A stretch of 49,099 nt of DNA from the NCBI GenBank assembly GCA_944322625.1, contig CALUPN010000005.1, positions 1-49,099 of the forward strand. The letters are read 5' to 3'. The stretch comes from Candidatus Gastranaerophilales bacterium. Its GTDB lineage: Bacteria; Cyanobacteriota; Vampirovibrionia; Gastranaerophilales; Gastranaerophilaceae. The notes beneath the pieces were generated by a model that saw only the letters and a program-made list of their open reading frames with translations, had not been told where the DNA came from and searched no databases. The translations under genes were made by a program, and so were the position numbers. This document shows positions 26,329-34,298 of the stretch, piece after piece. Numbering within the stretch: position 1 is the first letter of the stretch; each line of letters starts with the position of its first letter.

Positions 26329-27312
26329 ATGACACTATTTGGAATGTACAATATGAATATGTTAGGCGGAGCCGGTTTCAGCGGTCTTAGTCCTTTGGGC
26401 AATTTCGGAAGTTTCGGCGGCTTTGGCATGGGCGGAAGCATATTCACAAACTGCTTCGGCGACTTTAACTATGATGCAGCGGCCGGATATGGTGTTGCAA
26501 ATGCTCTTATGGGAGTTGCCGGCAGCGCAATTAGTCAAGCAGTAGGCAATAAACGCGCAGAAAAATCCGAACACCAAAACAATCAAACTGAAATTGAAAA
26601 TATCGATAGTCAAATAGCAGAGTTAGAATCAAAAAACCCGGAAAAGGAAATAGATGCTTCATTTGATACAAATATTAAAACAGCAACGACAAATCGCCAA
26701 AATGCTTACGATGCTTATGACAACGCCCAAAAACTACAAACTGCATATGAAAAAGACTTAACAAAAAAAGACCTTTCGGAATCAGATAAAGAAAAAATTC
26801 GTCAAGAGATACGAAATTTAAAGGTTGGCGAAAAAAAAGCAGAATATGACAAATTAAATGGGGATGAAAATACAGAGGGCAGCGTAAAATATTACGAAGC
26901 TGAAAAACAGAAAGCTATAGAAGCAAAGAAACAAGAAATTAATAAGCAAATAGAAGAATTAAAAAATAAAAAAGCTAAACTTCAAGAAGCTGTTGACGAT
27001 GTTAATTTAGACAAAGCAGACGGTAAAAAATCCACCAGAACTTCTGATGAAGATTTAGCCCAAAAATTAAAAGACGGCAAACTTGATCCCGCCAGATTAT
27101 ATTCTAAACAGGATTTAAGAGGCGCTATCTACCAATTCAGAATGGCTGTTGACGAAACTCCTGATAAACTTGAGAAAGCATATCTGGTATTAAATATGTA
27201 CAATGACGGTATCTCTAAAGATGATCAAAATGCAACCTTCAAAGCTGCTGCAGAAATTGCCAACAGATATATAAAAGAACATCAAGAGCAGACAGCAAAT
27301 GAAACGAATTAG
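26329..27312 (+). CDS. Gly-rich / coiled-coil protein (candidate surface or secreted protein)
   Basis: 327 residues, unrecognised. The first 45 residues are Gly/Phe/Met-rich. Residues 50-75 form a small-residue amphipathic segment (GYGVANALMGVAGSAISQAV). About 80-240 are a charged, Lys/Glu-rich coiled coil. The last 90 residues look globular and helical (YSKQDLRGAIYQFRMAVDE). There is no Sec signal. The layout of a short hydrophobic Gly segment plus coiled coil recurs in the gene at 41874, which shares the upstream module. It ends with TAG and a strong terminator. Possible export by a non-Sec system is speculation. Confidence 0.75.
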   Translation: MTLFGMYNMNMLGGAGFSGLSPLGNFGSFGGFGMGGSIFTNCFGDFNYDAAAGYGVANALMGVAGSAISQAVGNKRAEKSEHQNNQTEIENIDSQIAELESKNPEKEIDASFDTNIKTATTNRQNAYDAYDNAQKLQTAYEKDLTKKDLSESDKEKIRQEIRNLKVGEKKAEYDKLNGDENTEGSVKYYEAEKQKAIEAKKQEINKQIEELKNKKAKLQEAVDDVNLDKADGKKSTRTSDEDLAQKLKDGKLDPARLYSKQDLRGAIYQFRMAVDETPDKLEKAYLVLNMYNDGISKDDQNATFKAAAEIANRYIKEHQEQTANETN

Positions 27313-27336
27313 AAATACTTAAATTCGGCGAAATGT

Positions 27337-27410
27337 TAACTTTTGTAACAAAAAGACTCAATTCTGAAATTGAGTCTTTTTTATTTACTTTATATATATG
27401 TAAGATGTAA
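27337..27410 (+). promoter_or_regulatory. shared upstream module, copy B
   Basis: Box 1 TAACTTTTGTAAC (27337-27349) and, 49 bp later, box 2 TACTTTATATATATGTAAG (27386-27404). The terminator of the preceding gene lies between the two boxes and supplies TTGAGT (27370-27375), 17 bp from TATATA (27393-27398). The predicted transcript begins near 27400 with GTAAGATGTAA. Confidence 0.55.
27351..27382 (+). terminator. rho-independent terminator of the 26329 gene
   Basis: Long stem AAAAGACTCAATT/AAATTGAGTCTTTT with a 3-nt loop and a T run. It is embedded in the promoter region of the next gene. Confidence 0.9.
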
Positions 27411-27427
27411 AAACAAGAGAAACAAAG

Positions 27428-28348
27428 ATGGGTTACTACAACGACATAAGCAACAACAAAGATTTAGCGGCACAGAATGTCGCACAATACAACAGAATGA
27501 GAGGCATCTCCGGCCATACTACTGCAGGAGTAGTGCTTAGCCAAACCCTTCCTTCTGTTTTTATGACACTTACTGCAAAAATCCCGGAATGGATAAAATC
27601 TGAAGATAACGAAGAACCGGAAGTAAATTCTGAAAATTCTAAGGTAAAAACATTACAAGATAATTTAAACAATATTCTTAAAGAAATTGGTGCCAAGGAC
27701 GAAAGAGACATTAATGAAGCTGTAAGCCGTATTCAAAATACAAGAGATAAAAACGTAGGCATAGCACAAGCTGAAGTCAATACTTTTACAAACGGCACCG
27801 ATAAATATTCCGTAAAAATAAAAAAGTTAACCGAAAAGCTTACCCCCAAAGAGGGTACTGTATTAACTACGGAAGAAAAAGAAAAAATAAATCAGGACAT
27901 ATTGAAACTTGGCCAAGAAAAAACGAAGGCGCTTGAAAAGGCAAAAGCTAATTTAGTCCAAGTTACAAAAGAAGAAGATGCAAAAGTACAGAAGGCATAT
28001 GAAAAAGCTCAAGAAGCAATAAAAATCTTGGAAGAACTGGCAAATTTAAAAAAAGTCGGGGATAGCGAAGTTACAGTAACAGAAAAAACAGAAGCATTAG
28101 CTGATTTTACGAAATATAGAAAATTATTTACAGACGAAAGTATCCCCATTGAAAAAAGGCTTGAATATGGTGAAAATTTAGAGAAAATAGCTGATGAAAA
28201 TCGCGATAACAGCACTATAAAAGATGCTTACAAAATGATAGAGACTAAAATTAAAGCTCTTAAGTCTGCACATATGAGCAAAAACAATTCCAATAATTCA
28301 AGCGTTCAACCATCCTTAACAGAACGTCAGGGTAGTTTTGGTATATAA
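27428..28348 (+). CDS. coiled-coil protein, paralogous in style to 26329
   Basis: 306 residues, unrecognised. The N-terminus (GYYNDISNNKDLAAQNVAQY) is Asn/Tyr-rich. A moderately hydrophobic stretch follows near 35-55 (GVVLSQTLPSVFMTLTAKIP), then a long Lys/Glu coiled coil (about 70-290) and a Ser/Asn-rich tail. No signal peptide. It directly follows 26329 and has its own copy of the shared upstream module. The 3' end carries the (ATCTTAC)x2 element and a terminator. Confidence 0.72.
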   Translation: MGYYNDISNNKDLAAQNVAQYNRMRGISGHTTAGVVLSQTLPSVFMTLTAKIPEWIKSEDNEEPEVNSENSKVKTLQDNLNNILKEIGAKDERDINEAVSRIQNTRDKNVGIAQAEVNTFTNGTDKYSVKIKKLTEKLTPKEGTVLTTEEKEKINQDILKLGQEKTKALEKAKANLVQVTKEEDAKVQKAYEKAQEAIKILEELANLKKVGDSEVTVTEKTEALADFTKYRKLFTDESIPIEKRLEYGENLEKIADENRDNSTIKDAYKMIETKIKALKSAHMSKNNSNNSSVQPSLTERQGSFGI

Positions 28349-28365
28349 AAAGTTTATTTAACCCC

Positions 28366-28379
28366 ATCTTACATCTTAC
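28366..28379 (+). promoter_or_regulatory. 3'-UTR tandem heptamer (ATCTTAC)x2, second copy
   Basis: Identical to 334-347. It is followed, as there, by an AAGTTTT sequence and a terminator hairpin. Eleven bases are perfectly complementary to GTAAGATGTAA at 27400-27410, in the 5' UTR of the same gene. Confidence 0.5.
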
Positions 28380-28390
28380 AAAAGTTTTCA

Positions 28391-28415
28391 GTCCGCTTAT
28401 GCGGGCTTTTTTTTT
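28391..28415 (+). terminator. rho-independent terminator of the 27428 gene
   Basis: Stem GTCCGC-TTAT-GCGGGC (one T-G pair) followed by nine T. Confidence 0.88.
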
Positions 28416-28420
28416 GATTA

Positions 28421-28448
28421 AAAAAGCCGGTTTTCAAACCGGCTTTTT
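28421..28448 (-). terminator. rho-independent terminator of rpsO
   Basis: Perfect AAAAAGCCGG/CCGGCTTTTT stem with an 8-nt loop, immediately after the rpsO stop on the minus strand. The A and T runs on both sides could let it act in either direction. Confidence 0.9.
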
Positions 28449-28454
28449 ATAAAA

Positions 28455-28718
28455 CTAACCTCTGATATTGAGTTCTTTAATAAGACTTCTGTAACCTTCA
28501 AGATTCTTTTCTTTCAAGAATGAAAGAAGTCTTTTTCTCTTACCTACCATCATCAAAAGACCGCGTTTTGTAGCAAAGTCTTTTTTGTTAGATTTCATAT
28601 GCTCGGTAAGCTCAGAAATCTTTTTGGTTAACATTGCGATTTGTACTTCGGCAGAACCAGTATCTTTTGCATTTGCGCCGAATTTTTCAATAATTTCCTG
28701 TTTGTTTTTTAAATTCAT
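28455..28718 (-). CDS. rpsO: 30S ribosomal protein S15
   Basis: 87 residues, standard length. Core S15 sequence: [20 protein letters not shown], then [20 protein letters not shown] and [20 protein letters not shown]. It binds the 16S rRNA central domain (helices 20-22) early in 30S assembly. Transcribed alone from its own promoter, with a structured leader of about 135 nt and its own terminator. In many bacteria pnp follows rpsO; here it does not. Confidence 0.98.
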   Translation of the reverse strand: MNLKNKQEIIEKFGANAKDTGSAEVQIAMLTKKISELTEHMKSNKKDFATKRGLLMMVGKRKRLLSFLKEKNLEGYRSLIKELNIRG

Positions 28719-28855
28719 AATTTCTTCCTTTTCTGCTTTGCTCCTTAGTAAGACAAGGGACCTAAGCTTAAAAGCCGGTAGTAAACGTCCAGCACGGTAA
28801 CATTTACCCCCTTGCCCTCACCGGGCACGTACAAGTGCTGTACCAGCACTCCACA
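28719..28855 (-). promoter_or_regulatory. structured rpsO 5' leader, candidate S15 autoregulatory RNA
   Basis: Minus-strand reading from the promoter toward the ATG: a GTGCTG-GTA-CAGCAC hairpin, a TGCCC-GGTGA-GGGCA hairpin, then CAAGGG which can pair with a distal CCCTTG. These enclose a GTAAATG/CGTTTAC stem (one T-G pair). The ribosome site (AAGGAAG) lies just downstream. S15 represses its own mRNA through diverse leaders in several phyla. That this one does so is inferred. Confidence 0.55.
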
Positions 28856-28861
28856 AGCGTA

Positions 28862-28890
28862 AATATATAATAAAAGAATTTAAAAATCAA
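28862..28890 (-). promoter_or_regulatory. sigma70 promoter of rpsO
   Basis: On the minus strand TTGATT (28885-28890), a 17-bp spacer and TATATT (28862-28867). It lies just after the stop codon of pheA. Confidence 0.75.
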
Positions 28891-28909
28891 GTTTTTAGCT
28901 TAATATTAC

Positions 28910-29782
28910 TTAATCTACGCTATGATAAGAGCCGATTACATAAAACATTTTTACAAGCGGCATAATTTCTTCAAAGGCTTTAGCTATTTTTCTATCGAGA
29001 ATATGCCCTTCAAAATCAATATAGAATACGTACTCACCCAATTCTTTTTTGGACGGACGCGAATCTATGTATGACATATTAATTTCATAATTTTCCAGTA
29101 TGGTTAAAATTTTATTCAAAGCCCCTGCTTTATTTTCTGTAGAAAACGTAATACTCGTTTTATCATGACCGGTTTGCGGGGACATAAACTTTGCAAGAAG
29201 TATAAATCGTGTTTGATTATTAACCTCATCATTTATTTTAGTATCAATAACCGGCACATGATACATTTCGGCACAATCTAAACTCCCTATTGCGGCAACG
29301 CTTTTATCTGCGGTTTGTAAAGATTTCACTGCGGATGAAGTAGACAATGTAGCCTCTTCTATTAATGAATCGGGGAAATTGTCCTGCAAATACTTTTTGC
29401 ATTGCGCTAAAGCTTGAGGATGAGAACGCACAACCTTTATATCCGATTTTTTATCCGCATAACCCAATAGTGCATGTTCAACGTTCATGGTTGTTTCCGC
29501 AACAATCTTATATTCTTCTTTTTTTAAAGAAGAAAGGTTATCTAATGTCTCGCGAACAATCCCCTCTATGGAATTTTCTATCGGAATCACTGCCGCTATA
29601 TCTTCATTGTTTTCATCTTTTAAAGCTTTAATTACACTTGAAATAGATTTTAGATTAGTACTTACGCAATGCAAATCAAACGCATCTATAAATTTATTTT
29701 TTGCAAAATCGCTGTATGACCCTTTCGGCCCTAAAAACAATAATTTTCTTATTCTTGTTGTATCTAATATTTCGGGTGTCAT
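28910..29782 (-). CDS. pheA: prephenate dehydratase PheA with ACT domain
   Basis: Converts prephenate to phenylpyruvate in phenylalanine synthesis. 290 residues, monofunctional (no chorismate mutase domain). The catalytic domain shows LFLGPKGSYSDFAKNKF, AVIPIENSIEGIVRETLDNL and the TRF motif in NQTRFILLAKF. The C-terminal ACT domain, which senses phenylalanine, has ITFSTENKAGALNKILTILE and YIDSRPSKKELGEY, where the usual E of 'ESRP' is D. It is last in a minus-strand operon that runs tadA, TIGR02757 gene, TPR gene, pheA with gaps under 16 bp. Confidence 0.96.
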   Translation of the reverse strand: MTPEILDTTRIRKLLFLGPKGSYSDFAKNKFIDAFDLHCVSTNLKSISSVIKALKDENNEDIAAVIPIENSIEGIVRETLDNLSSLKKEEYKIVAETTMNVEHALLGYADKKSDIKVVRSHPQALAQCKKYLQDNFPDSLIEEATLSTSSAVKSLQTADKSVAAIGSLDCAEMYHVPVIDTKINDEVNNQTRFILLAKFMSPQTGHDKTSITFSTENKAGALNKILTILENYEINMSYIDSRPSKKELGEYVFYIDFEGHILDRKIAKAFEEIMPLVKMFYVIGSYHSVD

Positions 29783-29791
29783 AATTCATTC

Positions 29792-30505
29792 CTATCTGTC
29801 TGCTGAAAAATCACGTTGTAAAACATTATTTACACGTCTTGTAGCCTTATCTATATCACCTGTCTTATAATATAATCTCGCAAGCAGCATTTCTCTTGAT
29901 GATGAGGGAGACATATTATAAGCTTTCTGAGCATATGAAAGAGCTGTACCGTAACGTTTAACAATCGCATAAATCGTTGCAATTTCTTCATAACTCTTTG
30001 CAATTGTATTCACATCATTTGTAATCGTTGATATATTTTTATATTCCTCAATTGCTCTTACATATTGTTTTTCTTTTTTTAGTTTACCGGCTTCGGCAAA
30101 AACCTTTAAGATTTTTTCTTCATCAGAAGGCTCAGCAGACGTTGCCGAACTATCTGCGGTAATTTCAGAAACATTTTCGGCAGCAGCTTCTTGAGGCAAA
30201 TTATCTATATTTTCCAATGCTTCTTCTGCCGACGGACGGAGCAGTTCTTTTCTTTGGGGAGCTTCCTTAGTTTCGGCCTTTTGCTCTATTTGATTATTAG
30301 TTTCAACTGCCGCTGTTTGCTCTTCGCTTACTCTGTTTTCAACAGGTGTATTGATCGAATTATTTCTTGAAACAATAGTATCAGACGCATTTTCAGTATC
30401 AGGAATAAAACTAAATGCCTTAATTATAAGAACTAAAAACACAGTACAAATTAAAAACAATATAATTAAAAAACTTTTTGAGTTAAATTCCGTATAATTA
30501 TTCAT
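29792..30505 (-). CDS. membrane-anchored TPR protein
   Basis: 237 residues. An N-terminal membrane helix (SFLIILFLICTVFLVLIIKA, about 11-30) is followed by an acidic, Glu/Ala-rich linker (about 35-125). Three TPR-like repeats follow at the C-terminus (KEKQYVRAIEEYKNISTI, AIVKRYGTALSYAQKAYN, RLYYKTGDIDKATRRVNNVL). It is a similar type to the TPR protein at 22465. It sits 9 bp upstream of pheA and 15 bp downstream of the TIGR02757 gene, so it is co-transcribed with them. Specific role unknown. Confidence 0.85.
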   Translation of the reverse strand: MNNYTEFNSKSFLIILFLICTVFLVLIIKAFSFIPDTENASDTIVSRNNSINTPVENRVSEEQTAAVETNNQIEQKAETKEAPQRKELLRPSAEEALENIDNLPQEAAAENVSEITADSSATSAEPSDEEKILKVFAEAGKLKKEKQYVRAIEEYKNISTITNDVNTIAKSYEEIATIYAIVKRYGTALSYAQKAYNMSPSSSREMLLARLYYKTGDIDKATRRVNNVLQRDFSADR

Positions 30506-30520
30506 ATATTAAGGCTCCTT

Positions 30521-31282
30521 TCAGATTTTCTTTTTATTTAATTCTACCCCAAAAGCAAACATTGCGAAATCGTATTTTACGGGATCCTCAGGACATAGCT
30601 CCCGAAGCTTTGCAGTGAGTTCCAAAACGGCTTTAAAATCATTACTTTTTCTTGTCAGCAACCCCATTGAACGTGAAACTCGGGCAACATGGACATCAAG
30701 AGGAATTAACAAATCACTTGGTTTCATAAATTCCCAAATACCTAAGTCAACCGGAGGCTTTCTTATCATCCAGCGTAAAAACATATTCATACGCTTCATC
30801 GCACCGCCGTTTTCCGGATTCGGAATCATATGATAAAAGCCTTGCCCTACAGTCCTTGGAGCACGTAAATAAAAATAATCAACGACTGTTTTAAGCATTT
30901 TATAAACATCATTCTCGCATCTAAAACCATATTCAAAAAGTTCCCGCAGACCATTTGATTCAGTATAAAGCATATTTAAAATTCGAAAAATCGGAATTAT
31001 ATCATTTTCTTTAGAAAAACGATATTCAAAGCCTTTTAGAGATGAAAAATCTCCGGCTTTTACATATTCCGTTATCTTATTATCAGCTCTGGCAAACAAA
31101 TCGTTAAGCTTTGCTATAAACATTTTGCGATTACCATAAGCAAAAAGTGATGCAATAAAACCTGCAAGTTCCGCATCCTCTCTTTTGGGAAACTTGTGTA
31201 TAAATTGAATCGGATCGTCTTTTATAAACTCTTCCGTTTCGTATTTCAAAACCAGATTATCAAGCTCATTCTTTGTTATCAT
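30521..31282 (-). CDS. TIGR02757 / DUF2400 family protein
   Basis: 253 residues matching a conserved bacterial family of unknown function. Diagnostic segments are DPIQFIHKFPKREDAELAGF, ASLFAYGNRKMFIAKL, FLRWMIRKPPVDLGIW, the LIPLDVHVARVSRSMGLL block and CPEDPVKYDFAMFAFGV. The family looks distantly like helix-hairpin-helix DNA glycosylases in the LDVHVAR and PEDPVKYDF regions, but I know of no proven activity. Its ATG overlaps the tadA stop (ATGA), so translation is coupled to tadA. Confidence 0.92.
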   Translation of the reverse strand: MITKNELDNLVLKYETEEFIKDDPIQFIHKFPKREDAELAGFIASLFAYGNRKMFIAKLNDLFARADNKITEYVKAGDFSSLKGFEYRFSKENDIIPIFRILNMLYTESNGLRELFEYGFRCENDVYKMLKTVVDYFYLRAPRTVGQGFYHMIPNPENGGAMKRMNMFLRWMIRKPPVDLGIWEFMKPSDLLIPLDVHVARVSRSMGLLTRKSNDFKAVLELTAKLRELCPEDPVKYDFAMFAFGVELNKKKI

Positions 31283-31695
31283 CTTATACTTTTAAAAAAT
31301 TCTTCCAATATTTTTTTACATTTATCTTCTTCTATTCCACCATACACTTTTAGTGTATTATTAGTCAAGTTTTTAAATATATTGTTAGAAATTAATGCTC
31401 CGTACTGCGGGTTGTAAGCACCGAAATAAACGGCACTAAGCCCTGATTGAAATATAGCCCAAGCACACATCGGACAGGGTTCCAGTGTTACATAAAGTTC
31501 GCATCCTTTTAGCCTTGAGCTGTTCATCTTTTTTTGCGCATCCTTTATGGCAAGCATTTCTGCATGTGCCAGGATATCGTTATCTTCCTCACGCTTGTTG
31601 TGAGCAGATGCAATTATTATTCCGTCTTTTTTTATTACACACCCTATAGGAACATCTTTTTTACACTTCAATGCTTGTTCAATAGCACTTTGCAA
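31279..31695 (-). CDS. tadA: tRNA-specific adenosine deaminase TadA
   Basis: Deaminates the wobble adenosine of tRNA-Arg(ACG) to inosine. 138 residues with the cytidine/deoxycytidylate deaminase zinc site: HAE (in DILAHAEMLAI) and PCxxC (TLEPCPMCAWAIFQSG). The start is TTG at 31695 with AGGAG spaced eight bases upstream; no ATG fits, and the N-terminus is slightly short for the family. It heads the minus-strand operon with the TIGR02757 gene. Confidence 0.93.
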   Translation of the reverse strand: MQSAIEQALKCKKDVPIGCVIKKDGIIIASAHNKREEDNDILAHAEMLAIKDAQKKMNSSRLKGCELYVTLEPCPMCAWAIFQSGLSAVYFGAYNPQYGALISNNIFKNLTNNTLKVYGGIEEDKCKKILEEFFKSIR

Positions 31696-31748
31696 GATTT
31701 TACTCCTCTTTTAGACTTTTTATAACACATTTATTATAAATCAAATTT

Positions 31749-33443
31749 TTATATTATTCTTTGTTCTGTTGTCAAAGGAGTTATATTTATCTTGTATTTA
31801 TTTTTGGTTAAATAAGTTTTAAATAATTGATCATAAGTTTTATCTATAGATACAAAACGGGATCTGATTTTTTTCGCCCACTCAATATCATCTTTTACAA
31901 GATATTTTTCATTAATTAACATCTTATAATCTTTATCCGGATTAATAGGCTCAAATTCGCCGGATTTCTTATTTCTTACTTTTATTGCCTCTATATAATC
32001 AGCATCTGAATTTCCGTTTTTAATATCCGCAATCATTGAACGATTTACCTGAATATCTGACCAGTGGATTATGGTACTTCTTGTAGGTGCTTTCAGATTA
32101 TACAGGACATTTTCTACAATCAGTCCCGCTAATTCTTTTCCTTTTACGGTACCTATTTTTAAATTTGACAAATCTTCACTGACCCCGTCAAAAACTTTCA
32201 TTACGTCAAGATTATTTGCACCGTCTTTCAAGCCGCCTCGCACAATAGATGACTGAATTCCTACAGTAAACAAGTCTGAATCAATACTTTCTTTTACAAC
32301 CGATTTTATAGCACTTGTCAAATAATTCATAAGATAACTGTTCGAATATCTGAGTTCGTTCCCGTAAGTTAACTCTCGAACCCCGCTACTTGCCTTTAAA
32401 GAAACTAACGGATGCATATCTTTTTCCAAAAAATCATTTAAAAACAATTGAAACGGATGTTTTTCTATTCCGTCTGCAAGTGTAACGGCGGTAAAATAAG
32501 GAGTCATCGATGTTTTAACAATATTACCGTTATCATCAAACTCGAGATTCAGAGCTTTTATCATTTCATTATCTTTTCCGAGCGAATTAACACTTGTTTT
32601 ACCTACATTTGTTTGACTGTTCTTATGATCGTGTCCGTTTAGCACAAGGTTAATTTGCGGCACTTTTTTACATATGAGCTCTGAAATTTTCCCTCCGGTA
32701 TGTGAAAGCAATATAACAGCACCTTTCGGATTATGCTTTTTAAAATTTTCCACTTCTTTTTTTACTGAAGCAACTGTTCCTTGAAGTTTTGATTCATCTA
32801 AATTAGTATCTTTTTCATTACAGTTATCATAAAAAGTCATACCCTTTAAAAGTCCCGGATTATAAAAATCCATGCTCGGAATAGTTACCCCGAGAAACAA
32901 AACTTTATGCAAGAAATTAGGGTTTTTGTCGTCCGGAATCGAATATACGGCAGATTTTACTATATTATCACTTTCTTCCATAGCTCGGACTACCGCAGGT
33001 GATTTATTCAAATTCACATTTGTTATTAATGATTTCATCGGATTTTTCTTCATAACATTCAACAAAAAACCATCGCCGGCATCAAGACAATGATTCCCTG
33101 CAGTAAACAGCGTTTCAAAATAAGCTGCACCTTGTGCTACATTTGTAACAATTCCGCGAAGCATCTCGATTGTCTTTAGCATAGTTAGGTTCTGCAAATC
33201 TCCGTTAGTAAGCTTTGGTTTTGTTAAATATCCTTGCTTTGAAGGATTAATGAACCAATCTCCGACAATTGCAAAGAAATTCCTTGTGCTTTCTTCATTA
33301 GATTTTTCAAATATATCTTTTGCGTTGTTTTCTACCGTTTTAAGCCAAATCGGCATTTTTAATACATTTCCGTGATTATCGGCAGTTGCTAAAATATTAA
33401 TTCGTGCACCTTGAAATGAAATATTATTTATTAAATTTTGCAT
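31749..33443 (-). CDS. 5'-nucleotidase / 2',3'-cyclic phosphodiesterase-like metallophosphoesterase
   Basis: 564 residues. The N-terminal calcineurin-like domain has ILATADNHGN (normally DxHG), VGDWF, TAGNHCLD (GNH[DE]-type) and LSHTGG with VLNGHDHKN (GHxH). The C-terminal domain fits 5_nucleotid_C (VGIQSSIVRGGLKDGANNLD, then EDLSNLKIGTVKGKELAGLI). UshA/YfkN relatives hydrolyse nucleotides outside the membrane, but this protein has no Sec signal. It begins with NNISFQGA, the short motif also seen at 9413 and 38521. AAAGG precedes the ATG. Substrate and location are uncertain. Confidence 0.88.
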   Translation of the reverse strand: MQNLINNISFQGARINILATADNHGNVLKMPIWLKTVENNAKDIFEKSNEESTRNFFAIVGDWFINPSKQGYLTKPKLTNGDLQNLTMLKTIEMLRGIVTNVAQGAAYFETLFTAGNHCLDAGDGFLLNVMKKNPMKSLITNVNLNKSPAVVRAMEESDNIVKSAVYSIPDDKNPNFLHKVLFLGVTIPSMDFYNPGLLKGMTFYDNCNEKDTNLDESKLQGTVASVKKEVENFKKHNPKGAVILLSHTGGKISELICKKVPQINLVLNGHDHKNSQTNVGKTSVNSLGKDNEMIKALNLEFDDNGNIVKTSMTPYFTAVTLADGIEKHPFQLFLNDFLEKDMHPLVSLKASSGVRELTYGNELRYSNSYLMNYLTSAIKSVVKESIDSDLFTVGIQSSIVRGGLKDGANNLDVMKVFDGVSEDLSNLKIGTVKGKELAGLIVENVLYNLKAPTRSTIIHWSDIQVNRSMIADIKNGNSDADYIEAIKVRNKKSGEFEPINPDKDYKMLINEKYLVKDDIEWAKKIRSRFVSIDKTYDQLFKTYLTKNKYKINITPLTTEQRII

Positions 33444-33548
33444 CTTATCAACCTTTTTTTATTATAAAACCTCAAAATTTATTTTTTGCTACTTATGAAG
33501 AATTTAAAAACTTGACTTAGAGTGGCTCTTATGTAGTAGAATTGATTT

Positions 33549-34244
33549 ATGAATAAATATATAGACTTGGATTTTGCAAAACTTGATATTGAAAGGCAAA
33601 AGCGCAGAGGGTGTTAGGAAGCTGTTTTTTGTGAGTGCAAAACGACAGAACAGTTAATAAAAATTTTTTCTGAGTTTAATAAGCAGGGACAAAATGTTTT
33701 AGGAATACGCGCTACAAAAGAACAGGCAAAGGCTTTGCAAGAAGAGTTTAAAGGGATTAAATATAATCAAGAGGCCGGAACTATAACTCTTATTAATAAT
33801 CCTATAGAAAAAATCGGCGAAGTCGCAATTTGTACCGGAGGAACCGGAGATATTCCGGTTGCGGAAGAAGCAGCCGAAACGGCAATGTTTTACGGCAGCA
33901 ATGTCTCTAAATATTATGATATCGGTGTTGCCGGTATCCACAGGCTTTTTGACAAAATTGATAATATAAGAAAAACTAATGTAATTATTGCAGCTGCCGG
34001 CATGGAAGGAGCGTTAGGCGGAATTATCACGGGACTTGTAGATATTCCCGTGATTGCAGTCCCGACTTCCGTTGGATACGGAACTTCTCTCAAAGGAGTC
34101 TCCGCTCTTCTTACAATGCTTAATTCATGCGCGGAAGGTATGACTGTTGTAAACATTGATAACGGATTTAATGCAGGCTACAGCGCCTCACAAATAAATA
34201 GAAAAATTGCAAATAACAAACGAAATAATGAGCGGAGCGAATAA
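33549..34244 (+). pseudogene. larB: larB interrupted by an in-frame TAG (pyridinium-3,5-biscarboxylic acid mononucleotide synthase)
   Basis: LarB carboxylates the pyridinium ring of NaAD and releases AMP, the first step to the nickel-pincer nucleotide. Reading from ATG 33549 gives a normal LarB N-terminus (DLDFAKLDIERQKRRGC), then TAG at 33615-33617, then in the same frame EAVFCECKTTEQLIKIF and the full AIR-carboxylase-like domain (ICTGGTGDIPVAEEAAETA, GVAGIHRLFD, AAAGMEGALGGIITGLVD, AVPTSVGYG). The amber falls in the usually conserved G-F-P-E-V stretch. Without readthrough only a fragment from TTG 33735 is possible, lacking the first 62 residues. Readthrough, a recent nonsense mutation or a sequence error are all possible. 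TAG is an ordinary stop for other genes here. Confidence 0.85.
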
Positions 34245-34298
34245 AATTTCTTCTCAACTTCTAAACTACTAAACTTATAAACAACATAGGAGAAACCC

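Noticed and set aside
33615..33617. General reassignment of TAG to an amino acid
   Set aside because: Several well-defined genes here end in TAG (for example 9413, 22465, 26329) followed by terminators or neighbouring genes.
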